Assembly (NCBI GenBank): GCA_033439765.1
Contig: JAULSN010000009.1
Coordinates: 1,550,001-1,614,000 of the forward strand
Source: Lasiosphaeria ovina
Taxonomy: Eukaryota; Ascomycota; Sordariomycetes; Sordariales; Lasiosphaeriaceae
Direction: 5' to 3'
DNA length: 64,000 nucleotides
A model generated the notes under the pieces. It was given only the letters and a program-made list of their open reading frames with translations. It searched no databases and had not been told where the DNA came from. Position 1 is the stretch's first letter; every line of letters begins with the position of its first letter. Below are positions 21,001 through 29,368 of the stretch, one piece after another. The position numbers and the translations under genes were made by a program.

Positions 21001-22260
21001 CGCGAGCTCGACATCCTGAAACAGAGGATTTCCGATAATGTAGGGGACCGTTCCCCGAGGGGGGTTTCGGGCGGTCGAGTTCCACAACTCTCGCTGCTCA
21101 GCAAGGGTCCAATTAACCTGCCGACTTGAAGGCATAGGAAGACGTGGAAATTTAGACCTGGATCTCCTGGTGCCGCCATCAACCTTGATGAGGCCTTTGC
21201 GATCCATATTATACACAAAAGATGTGGCATGGTCTTTGGTAGGGCGATCAACCTCCTCCACCTCCATCGGGGGGAGGTCGCGCACCTGGATTTTGAAATA
21301 GCCCCGGTCTTGCACAGCCGGGTGGCGGGAGAACTCCTCGAAGAGCTCTTCATTGAGGACGTGGATGTCTTGGTACGTGCAGTCAAAGAACGGCAGGATG
21401 GGCTCGGACACGAGAGGTGGGGGGACCACAGCCTCATGCTCTTCCGGCGCGACAGCAAGGGCGTGGGCAGGTGCCGGTGTGTGCACGGGACCTGGCTTGT
21501 CTCCGAACACTGGAGTTTCATCGGTTGGTTTCCCGGCCGCTTCGCCATCCATTTCGTCGCTTGCTTCATCGGCTGCTGCAGTCCGAATTTCCGGAACCGA
21601 TGGCTGCAAGACAGACTGTAAGACAACGGACGGTACAAAAAGCGCTGGCATTGGCTCGGCCTGGGCGGCCGCCGGCGGCTCCGTCTGCTGCTGCTCCTCG
21701 TGCGGCCGCTGATACGCATTCTCCTCGAGAATAGTAGCATCGCCGCCATGAATATTATCGGTCTGAGTCGGTTGTTGCTCTGCCACCTCGTGCTGCCGGG
21801 GGATATGCTCGGGCGGCGTCTGCTCGGGGTTCTGCTGAGGCGTCTGCTGGGGGGTCTGCTGGGGAGTGTCTCGGGGGGTCTGCTGGGCGATGGGAGAGCC
21901 ATAGGACAGAGGCGTGTCGGGTCCCTTGGGCGGGGGTAGAGATAGGTGAGATGATAGATCTCGGATGCCGTCGACCTGGGCGCATACGCGGTCTAAGCTG
22001 CTTAGCAAATGGCTCAGGAGGTCGCGACCGGCTTTCGTTCCTGGGGGCTTGACTTTGCGCGTCGCAGTGACCCCATCCTCGAGGTAGCCTCGCAGGGCGT
22101 CACCAATCTGGCGCACCTCGCTGCCGATTGAGTCGACTTTGACCTGCAAGGCATCCATCTTGCATTCCACGAGGATGCGATTTTCGAGCGCGGCATCGAG
22201 GAGTTGTTGAAAGAGTGTCAATGGTCCGTGCTGAGATTGTTCTGAGTTCGAATGCCCCAT
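18085..22260 (-). CDS. JmjC-like plus SET-like domain fusion protein
   Basis: A single open frame of 1391 residues. Residues 1-110 form a Leu-rich helical region. Pro/Gln-rich linkers follow. A JmjC-like region spans about residues 290-580: SRTITTMHREDAHVRSENLL holds His452 and Glu454, and EPGTYHQVLNLGPNYAVAIN holds His539, the arrangement of the Fe(II)-binding HxD/E...H triad of JmjC demethylases, with KDM4-like spacing and FWCFVKP between. After a 600-residue Pro-rich linker (about 580-930) and a helical region, residues 1225-1391 look SET-like: a Cys cluster CTYCNRKSSCRCFWNK, GHGIRAIGTYKSGDILGEL, and GNWVRKVRHDSTAPSAEF, where the canonical NHSC motif has become RHDS. The last block reads GEEVTAKFGRGYLK instead of a Tyr-rich LTYDYG. 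So demethylase chemistry is possible, and methyltransferase activity is doubtful. Likely nuclear. It is divergent from the splicing-factor-38B-like gene. Confidence 0.75.
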   Translation of the reverse strand: MGHSNSEQSQHGPLTLFQQLLDAALENRILVECKMDALQVKVDSIGSEVRQIGDALRGYLEDGVTATRKVKPPGTKAGRDLLSHLLSSLDRVCAQVDGIRDLSSHLSLPPPKGPDTPLSYGSPIAQQTPRDTPQQTPQQTPQQNPEQTPPEHIPRQHEVAEQQPTQTDNIHGGDATILEENAYQRPHEEQQQTEPPAAAQAEPMPALFVPSVVLQSVLQPSVPEIRTAAADEASDEMDGEAAGKPTDETPVFGDKPGPVHTPAPAHALAVAPEEHEAVVPPPLVSEPILPFFDCTYQDIHVLNEELFEEFSRHPAVQDRGYFKIQVRDLPPMEVEEVDRPTKDHATSFVYNMDRKGLIKVDGGTRRSRSKFPRLPMPSSRQVNWTLAEQRELWNSTARNPPRGTVPYIIGNPLFQDVELAPGEKLKRRGVLEGINTQYIYFNLKSRTITTMHREDAHVRSENLLRCGENKFWCFVKPAFSDKLEDMMRVSYPQMRGCSQAVRHLSLHIPPARLDEWGIEYTLDYCVPGQAVVTEPGTYHQVLNLGPNYAVAINVEYESSADMPDDYRFCDHACPDKTAMSAEDFKICEPTPPPEQGLAGNSKAAGSLLTQPENSMPEQNIPEKTELGVSKPANNEAQLAPHQPDMRMQPGPQSETPVLEENLPLQPDQSASASSDLPPPPLGNNHQLEPTELTPAHTPVSVSVYPQSIISPETSKSKELHPRGETAAPHSQTALELELPLQPRPATPPQAIQTLYSPPLPRVNDIHPEPLGLPPVQHAVPPASQGLLEHVAPAFTTGQSYLSTKPPNHGGKPGLAHFEPMHFSLQHVTARLEPVNPSDIVKQFVPAPKPISSHVQPEPTPVYENPFSLPKQHVHDEGVVFQPGLPGDLPVLHAKVVRPTLKRQRGMPLNRPSKKQKIVHPLPRETEPISFQLPEYSSAEEFRPPQEQSAPQESPAFEVYPVIPPTPAFEPLAPQDQYSPVPGSPNRAAFGRLASLTRRCEGTRAGALVAEQISGKPAFERLASIVREWRVLSKQLPIGGGGIELIKYVDEALQGDSALHLFLQRLCKIKLAEWVSSAVRQRGQYPASQDITDELLLLLGWDGTKRDRLHDHLRDGKCWKTICGQYDGLLCLMPPAASCLDLALFHNELAHFHAQIGTGAVKNMCAMGKIVQKSVWGDLEMPEFIWESVDTSHLTLDELVPVVGQFHLLKANRLDLVKYRWQKPLCWRWDWPADPTSIGPLDRGCTYCNRKSSCRCFWNKVAQIPRISEDGSKGHGIRAIGTYKSGDILGELVGELVPLDACNNEWTMEFRRPDLDDEPVAKIYPKAMGNWVRKVRHDSTAPSAEFQVMKISGRWRQILVALRDIRDGEEVTAKFGRGYLKAQSYSVVEGFH

Positions 22261-23628
22261 ATCCGCACCTGAGGTTTTCGAATTGGGAGGGGCTGGAGGG
22301 GTACCAGGTACCTAAAGGAAAGGATGGGGCGACCTAATTTACTGCAGCGCTGGGGCTGGCTCTCTGGGCAGTGGACCGTGCCCGCACGCCCTAGCTTGTG
22401 GGTCTGGCTCTTCGCCTTGACAGTTCTCTTGTCAGCCTTCTTCCTGCCCAGGATGGATATCGTCTGTCGGTGGAGATTAATAACTAGCAGTAAAGATAAC
22501 GTGAAAGCGGGGGAAATACAAGAGACGAGTATAGTAATGAACAGTCCAGCAAGAAGAGGTGGAGGGAGAAATAATTGACAAACTGCAAGAGTGACCTGGC
22601 TCAGGTAGGAGAGGCCAATAAGATAATATTTGCATTAACTACCGCCAGTAAAAGCTTCATCAACTTTTCCGTCTTCTCGAGGCACCCCGGGACACGGGGA
22701 TTTATAGGTCATCGCCTCTAGCTTTGTAGAAAGCTGCCATATATGCTATTTTTAACATCCTTTCAACTCGTCTTTGACGTCGAGAACTTCTTTCAGTCGC
22801 AAAAAAAGACGCGCTTTGGGGCCGCTAACGCATAATAGAACTTTGTTCTCCCGTCTTTAGTCTATCAGACTCGACCATGTATTTTCAACATTAGCATGCT
22901 ATGACAAGCAAGACCCATGAACTAGCAGCAGACTCTTGAACTAGAAACATAATGGGAAACATCAGAACACAAGAGGACTCGTCCATTTATCTTCCAAGCA
23001 GTTCTTGCTGCATTTGCACGTCCAACCACAAAATGTATCTTCTGTTTTCACCAAACCGTCTTCTGACCGGGAGTTTGGCATCCGCAAAGGGTATTGGGAA
23101 GGGGAATGAATTAATGGTTAAAGGTCTTGAACTTGAGAGTCTGATATTTGATAGCCCCACCTCCCGTTTGAGCCAACAGGCAGACAATCATGGCGTGGTA
23201 CGGAATATGACAGCGGAGACTGCCCAATGTTCGTTTCAGTTGTGCTCGAAGATGCCCACGTGTTTTCGTTGAATCGAGGGAACAGGGGTTCCATTGCTCA
23301 ACCTAATATTAGAATCGATAAGGATAAGGCGGTATCAATAGGCAGAACCTTCAGTGGTTCTCCCGCAACTCTCAGTGAGAACACCCCACCTCCTACCGCT
23401 GCGCGTCCCCAGCGCATCGCATCCCAGCGCATCGCATCTCGTCACGAATCCAACACGCTTTTCCCCAGCGTGACGAGACAAAAGCTGTGTTCAGCGATAG
23501 CAATTAAATTGGCATCCCTCTCGGTTTTCCATTTTCTCTTTTACTCGTCTTCATTTTCATCAGCTTAATTGCAGGCCTTTCGATCATCTAAATGTCCTCT
23601 TGGATAGCAGCATATCTTTTGCGATAAG
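22261..23628. other. divergent intergenic region
   Basis: The shared 5' side of the JmjC-SET gene and the splicing-factor-38B-like gene. Near 23405-23445 a short direct repeat GCATCGCATC is seen. No gene recognised. Confidence 0.5.
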
Positions 23629-24987
23629 ATGTCAAACGACACTCTGTTGACCGACGACTATGTCGCCGACATCCTAGCCAAGGAAGCGAGTGATGCATCG
23701 GTCAGATATTCAGCCATGGGGCTCGAAGCCCTTCGATCATCAAAGTAACATAGCCCCCGCCCTCGACTCCGACCTACTACAACTCCGTGGCCTTGGACTA
23801 ATCAACGGAGCGCTGACAGACCTGCGAACAAAGCGAAGCCCAACACACGCTTCCTGGGACGCATTATCAAAGAGACCACCAACCATAATGCTGCATTGCT
23901 GGCCAGAGAAGCCGCCGAGGCCCAGGCTCGTCTGGACGACTTGACCGAGGCCGAAGACAAGAAGCGGCGCAAGCTGCAGCCCAGCGCCGTAGACACGCGG
24001 CGGCGACAGTTGGGCGACATCTCGTCGTATCTTTTGGGCGGAAAGCGCAAGCATGGACAAGAGCTAGGGAAGCTAGCGCCAGAGCAAGCTGTTGCCGGGA
24101 TCAACAAAGACAAGATGCCCTGTAATCCGGCGGGCGATCATGGGAGGCAAGAGAGTCGGCGCCACAGAGACATAGAGTACGTTTCGCGGTCGCGAGAAAA
24201 TCGGTCTAGTCGACACGACAGAGACAGAGACAGAGACAGAGACGGATACAGGAGTGGTGCGGCACGGGAAAGTGCAAAACAACGAACCCGTTCACAATCG
24301 CCCATACGACAGCAGAGAAAGAGCCACCGGAACCGGTCTCCGCCGAGCAATGGAAAGGGTGATGAAGAATACGAAGAGCATAGCCGGCAAACAGGCGGCG
24401 AAGACGACAGGAGGATTCGTTCCAGAGGCGATATATTTGCAAATGATTTACTCAGGCGCATTAGACGCCCCCGGTCAACGGCAGGCGACAAAGACGATGG
24501 CGTGTCCACCAGAGGAGTGGGAGAGGATAGGAGGGATCTCTCTGCTTACCTTGTGCCTTCTAGTAGGACTAGTAGGTGCGGTCGGTTAGCTGAAGAAGAT
24601 GACGGCAACGATTCCGATCCGCTAGAGGACCTCATTGGACCGGCTCCGCCGCCGCAGTCTCCTCCGCCCGTGCGCACGCGTGGAAGGGGCGCCGCACGGG
24701 GTGCTGCCGCGATGGACAGCCGCTTCTCTGAAGACTACGATCCACAGTCCGACGTCCATCCCGACCTCCCTAAAGCGAATGACGACTGGGGCGAGTCAGT
24801 TGAGTTGTATCGTGACCGCCAGAAATGGAAGCAGCAAGGCGCGGCCAGGCTTCGTGACGCAGGCTTCACAGAGGATCAAATAAAGAAGTGGGAGAAGGGC
24901 GGGGACAAGGACATTGATGATGTCCGATGGAGCAAGCCGGGCGAAGGACGCGAATGGGATAGGGGGAAGGAGAAAGGAGAAGATTGA
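23629..24987 (+). CDS. pre-mRNA splicing factor 38B-like protein
   Basis: Two exons: 23629-23744 and 23820-24987, with a GTAACA donor and an ACAG acceptor, giving 427 residues. Fungal proteins of this type are annotated as splicing factor 38B-like and are presumed spliceosome-linked nuclear proteins; direct function is little studied. The conserved N-terminus is clear: LTDDYVADILAKEASDAS, MGLEALRSSKPANKAKPN, RFLGRIIKETTNHNAALL and AREAAEAQARLDDLTEAED. An Arg/Ser/Asp-rich middle (RDRDRDRDGYRSG) is typical of splicing proteins. The C-terminus DDWGESVELYRDRQKWKQQG and FTEDQIKKWEKGG is also conserved. Splicing restores the frame exactly across Lys-Pro. The ATG at 23629 is the first in the frame. 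It is tail-to-tail with CIA30. Confidence 0.82.
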
Positions 24988-25413
24988 CGGTGGCCGCGAC
25001 CAATGACCAACCCCCCCAACCCAAAACTATCATCACTACATAATCTTGTACGAGTTCTGCAAGCTGGAAACCTTTTGTACGGAGTTGTTAATCACGGAAA
25101 GTTACGGAAGTTGGTTCATCATATCTTGATCTCGGCGTTGAGGAACAGGATGTACAGCAGATCTGGGAAAGTCATTGTACGTATACATGTCGGAAATTAC
25201 CAAGGGACCTGGGTTGACATTATCTCACTGGACGGGCTGAAATTGACATAGCAGGCGTTCCATTATGCAGAAGGGAGAGCGGACATCGAGCATCTCTGCA
25301 TACACGTCATTGTATCTCGTCTTCTATATGACGACTCGAGAAGTTCCGCAAGTACTAGGGCTTGCGAGCATTGGCGCAAGTTCCCAGCTAGCGGCAACTT
25401 CTTTCCTCGCGGT
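24988..25413. other. convergent intergenic region
   Basis: The 3' flanks of two convergent genes; nothing else seen. Confidence 0.5.
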
Positions 25414-26292
25414 TTATTTATTCCCCCAAGCGATATTCTTGCCCTGCTTGTTCTTGAGCTCTCCTTCCTTCATGTTCGTGACACTCGTGGCGCCATCGGC
25501 CTCGCAGGGGTCGTTGGTGGCCCATATCCTGTCGATGTAGAGCTGGAAGGGCCCGGGTATCCTGTCGGTCAGGGCGACGCCGATGGACCGGACCTTTTGC
25601 CGCAGAATTTCCGTTTGTGGTTCAACCGCGTACCCGCCGTTGGTGCGCACAAAGTCGTTCCACCTGATGACCACCGTCTCCCACTCGCCGGGGTTTTTGG
25701 AGAAGAGACGGTGCTGGTGAAGGTCGGTGGGCACGACCGACTCGGTCATGACGTTGACCATGTAGCTCCGCCCGTCCGACTTGACGCGCATCGCCAAGAA
25801 CCCGTACATGTCGATGTCCCACAGGCTCTTCCCGAACAGCGTAGAACGCCTATCCAGCGTTCTCCATCCTGCATAGCCTGTCCGCTGGACCTCTGGTCGG
25901 TTTGCAGGCAGCTTTGTCGAGATGGTGCCGTGGAATCTGGCATAGCCAGAGGGGCCGAGCGGAGGTGTTTCTGGGGCGGAAGCCGGGGATATAAGTTCCC
26001 CTGACGGTATCCAGTCGAGGTTAGAGGTCGTAAAGCCTCCCAGATCGGCGTCGGACATGACTTTGCAGTTTTCTAGCGACTCCGGGCTGCGGAAGCTGTG
26101 AAGCTCGAAAGGGCCCGATGGACCTTTGATGCCTTCCATTTTGATGGCTGCAAATCAGGCACCAAAGTTAGCATTCCCCCGACACTGCAGTGCGATGGGG
26201 GCGGAGGGCGTACCGATGTTGGAGAGCCGCTTGAACTCGTCGAGGCTGCGGCTCCAGAAGCCCTTGGCCAGGCGGGTCGTGGCGGCGTGCAT
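25414..26292 (-). CDS. complex I intermediate-associated protein 30 (CIA30/NDUFAF1)
   Basis: Two exons on the minus strand: 26292-26214 and 26147-25414, giving 270 residues. CIA30 is a mitochondrial chaperone for assembly of the membrane arm of respiratory complex I, first found in Neurospora. The short first exon, HAATTRLAKGFWSRSLDEFK, is basic and amphipathic, as expected of a mitochondrial leader. The core includes MSDADLGGFTTSNLDWIPSG, ARFHGTISTKLP, RRSTLFGKSLWDIDMYGFLA, RSYMVNVMTESV, WETVVIRWNDFVRTNGGY and VRSIGVALTDRIPGPFQLYI, all characteristic of the CIA30 domain. Splicing joins Ile-Ala-Ile in frame with a GTACGC donor and a TTTGCAG acceptor. Length agrees with the family. No damage seen. 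Confidence 0.9.
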
Positions 26293-27248
26293 TGCGGGCG
26301 AGACTGCTTTGCCAGAAAGAAAAGAGTTGACTTTTTTTTTTTAACTAAGTAGGCGAGGCAGTAGAGCCGAAGAGGCTCAATTGGCCGTTTGCATTCTTGC
26401 GCGATGCAAACAATGTTTTGTAGTTCGAGTCGCAATGAGGGCCTCAAGGGAAATCTTCAGGCGCAATTTGGCTCGGCTTTGCAGGGCAGGACGTCATCAG
26501 ATTAAGCGTTGTTGTCTGGAATGGCAAGGGTGCCGGCACAGTGTCAAGAGTGTTTACAGGAGCGCATCGACGCGCTAGTCTCAGATCTCAGACCTCCCGA
26601 ACCCACACGTTTACAAGGGGGGCTACAGCCAAAACGCCAAACACTGGTCTGAGAAACTTTTGAGGTTTTGACGTTGGACCTTTTTTCCGATTACCGTATT
26701 TTACTACGCAGCCATAAGGTCAAAGCTGAGATTAATAAATAAAATACCAAAATGACGGAAATTCCAAGGGCTTTCTAATGGTATTACTCTCGTTCTGATT
26801 GGACAAGAATTAGCTACGATGCAAGACTAAACGTACTTCTACTTACCTAAAACACTTACACCACCACGACTTATATAAATATACTGACTTCTAACCACAA
26901 CACAGCCATATATAACAGGCCGTATATATAGGCCGTAGTACTATTAGAATGCCATGGTTTAGGGCTTTCTAATAGTAGTATTACTTTTCTAGTTGGCCGC
27001 AAATTGGCTACGATGCAAGGCAAAATATGTAAGAACTACGATTGTCTGTGACATCGAGGCACAAATATACACTCGAGAGGACGATGGATGAACGTATCAC
27101 ACAGCGAAAAGATCAAGTGCTGGCAAATAGGTAGCAGGTAGATCCATCGAATCCAATCAATACATGAGATGCCACGACTTGGTCGCTGAGGCCGACGCTT
27201 TAGACAAGAAGCCATCCAATCTGCAGTCATCCGCACAAATCCGCTTCC
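26293..27248. other. AT-rich gap with a direct repeat
   Basis: Upstream of CIA30. Two diverged direct copies at about 26767-26837 and 26961-27033 share AGGGCTTTCTAAT and GCTACGATGCAAG; an ATATA-rich stretch lies between. This could be RIP-mutated transposon debris. No gene. Confidence 0.5.
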
Positions 27249-28004
27249 CTACCCCCATTCTTTAGTGTTCACGTTCCGGCGGTTGTATTGCTCCGCCACG
27301 GCAACTGTGATTTTCGCTTCCGGCGGGGCCTCTACGGATTGGCGTGCTCTTGCGTTCGCCGCCTGGATGAAGCTGTCGCGGTGCCTTTGCTCCGAGACCC
27401 GTGCATTCCTGAATGCTGTTGCGCCTTGAACAAATGTATCACGGTCGCTTGTCATAGCAAATGCCTTGACCTGAGTCATGTGGTACTCGGGCCGCCTGGC
27501 CGGCGCGGTCGGCGGTGCGACGTGGTGCGCGTATAGCTGGAGCGTGCCGGTGCCGGCGTGGTAGGTCGAGCTGTAGGTGTACGCATTGCCGTCGAAGGCG
27601 GGCTCCTCCGCGCCGTGGTTCTGCAGGGCGTGCATCGCGCGGGTGCCGATCGCACCGTCGTGCAATACCTGTCGCAGCGCAACGTCGGCGCTACCCCCGG
27701 GAGCCTTCGTCTCAAGGAAGAAGTTCGGTGCCACCGGAGCACTGGCGTGCTTTGTGGGAATGATCAGCTTGTTTAGGTTGCCCTCCTCTTCAGCATTCCT
27801 GATCTTGTCATGGATGTCCCCCGCTCGAGCTCTGTCGAAGAAGTCAGGCACTGCTCTGACAGTTGCCCCTCCGGTTATCGACTCGATGTTGGTGAAATAG
27901 AGGTCTCCCTCATTCGGAATGTCGGAGCCGGCACGTCGGGATGGCGGGGCAAGCGGACCCGGGCAATGACCAGGCTGTCGTCCTCGGCAATCATCTCGAA
28001 ACAA
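27249..28004 (-). pseudogene. DUF7924-like protein, 5'-truncated
   Basis: An open frame of about 250 codons without a proper ATG at its upstream end. The body is well preserved: ATVRAVPDFFDRARAGDIHD, IIPTKHASAPVAPNFFLETK, APGGSADVALRQVLHDGAIG, AMHALQNHGAEEPAFDG, TYSSTYHAGTGTLQLYAHHV, RPEYHMTQVKAF and FVQGATAFRNAR, ending at a stop near 27249. I recognise these as the core of an expanded, uncharacterised fungal family (DUF7924). The FFLETKAPGG stretch has the shape of a nuclease-fold E-x-K strand, which is inference. The upstream reading MIAEDDSLVIARVRLPRHPD lies in another frame, so a frameshift near 27930 probably separates it. It follows the helicase tail on the same strand. Confidence 0.65.
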
Positions 28005-28226
28005 ATCCAGTACTAGCCCGCCGAGAATGGCTCGCTCATGATGACTTTTTGCCCTTTGATACGCTCAGCATGGCGCAGAAGGGCAGGGCTTGTCGATGTT
28101 GTTCAGCGCTGTCTGCAAACGTTCTTTCATGCCGTTGTAGTCCCACCCATCGAAAGAAGTCCATCGCCTGCTCGGCAGGTTCATCGAGTTCCGCATTGTT
28201 GGCATCGAGAGTGGGGATTGCGGCAC

Positions 28227-28870
28227 CTAGTAGTAAGTTCTGTGAACAGCGGGAGAGATGAGGGCAGCAGGGGATCGTTGGCAAATCATTGCGGAAGACC
28301 CATGTGTCCCGGGGGTTCGTTGCACAAAACTAACCACGTGTCCATTCTGGCACTTATACCAATGGCCCGAGTGCGTCGAGATGCCCCTCGGCCCGCTCAC
28401 CATTGCAGACTTGATGGCCTCCAGCTCCTTTGTCGTGACTGGCTCATACCACTCCTTCCCCAAGAGCCGTTGCGCATTTTCCACCTCGGCTCGCAGAGTC
28501 TCGACATCATCAAATGGCTGTTTGCACAGCTCCTCCGCCTGGCCAAGAGGCTCCCGGGCAGTGTTCACATAGCCTGTCATCTTGTCCGCATCATTCGCGC
28601 GCGCCGAGCGAGACGAACGGGCCGCAGCCGTGATGCGGGCGTACGCGACCATGCTGTGCGCCGCCTGTCTAAAGAGGTCGTTGCCGAGGCTTTCCTTGAC
28701 CAGGCCCTGGCAGCTTCTCAGCACACTGACCGCTAGCCCTGGCGGGTTGGAGTTCGCCTATCCAGGGCCCTTCCTCAGGGAGTTTGTCCAGTAGCTCGAG
28801 CTAGTCGCGTAGCATGGCCGTCTGAATCCGTAGTGGCAGCTGGCGCCCGCCGATGATGATGCGTTTGTCT
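28227..28870 (-). pseudogene. NFX1-type helicase, C-terminal piece
   Basis: Read on the minus strand: IIIGGRQLPLRIQTAMLRD, a TAG, LELLDKLPEEGPG, a TAG, then LRSCQGLVKESLGNDLF, AAHSMVAYARITAAARSSR, ADKMTGYVNTAREPLGQAEE, FDDVETLRAEVENAQRLLGK, EWYEPVTTKELEAIKSAMVS and GHWYKCQNGH. This is the tail of a large family of fungal helicases related to ZNFX1, which ends in a helical region and a Cys/His zinc motif beginning H-W-Y-x-C-x-N-G-H. In relatives an ECG..C..C half follows, and here it is not visible. Both stops fit CAG or TGG to TAG. Its orientation is opposite to that of the matching helicase body at 32.7-34.8 kb, so the gene was broken and one piece inverted, or two copies decayed separately. 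Confidence 0.65.
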
Positions 28871-29368
28871 GGTTTGGGGACCAGGGCTTGGGCGTTGGGT
28901 GAGGGATAGTGGGGCAAAGCGGGCATCTAGGGGATTCCGCTCTCTGGCTTTGACATGGCGTCGAAGAGCTTCCTGGACGGTTGCTGTTCGGCGCCTGTTT
29001 CGCGGCAGAACCGCGTTGCTTGTGCCACCTTGCACTCGGTGTAACGTACGCCGAGCGACAGGGCTCACGTCTTTTTTTACGCCCCGGGTGGTACGAGAGA
29101 ATGATAACGTATTATGCCTAGGGTGGCTTCGGCGGCGGCAGTTCGTTCCCCCAGCTTTTCCAGGTCGCCTAGTCCCTTGATCAGAAACTTCTTGGCGGTC
29201 TCGTCCATGACGGCCATATTGACGACCCAGTTGAACCGTCTCGTGGTAAACTGTCGTATCTATCGCTTGTAGTCGGGGCAATAGGGCACGGCTAGAAATT
29301 TAGAAGGCTGGAGGAAGGTAGTGTAGTTGCTAGTTCCATCGTCTTAATAGACTCTATTCATGAAACTT

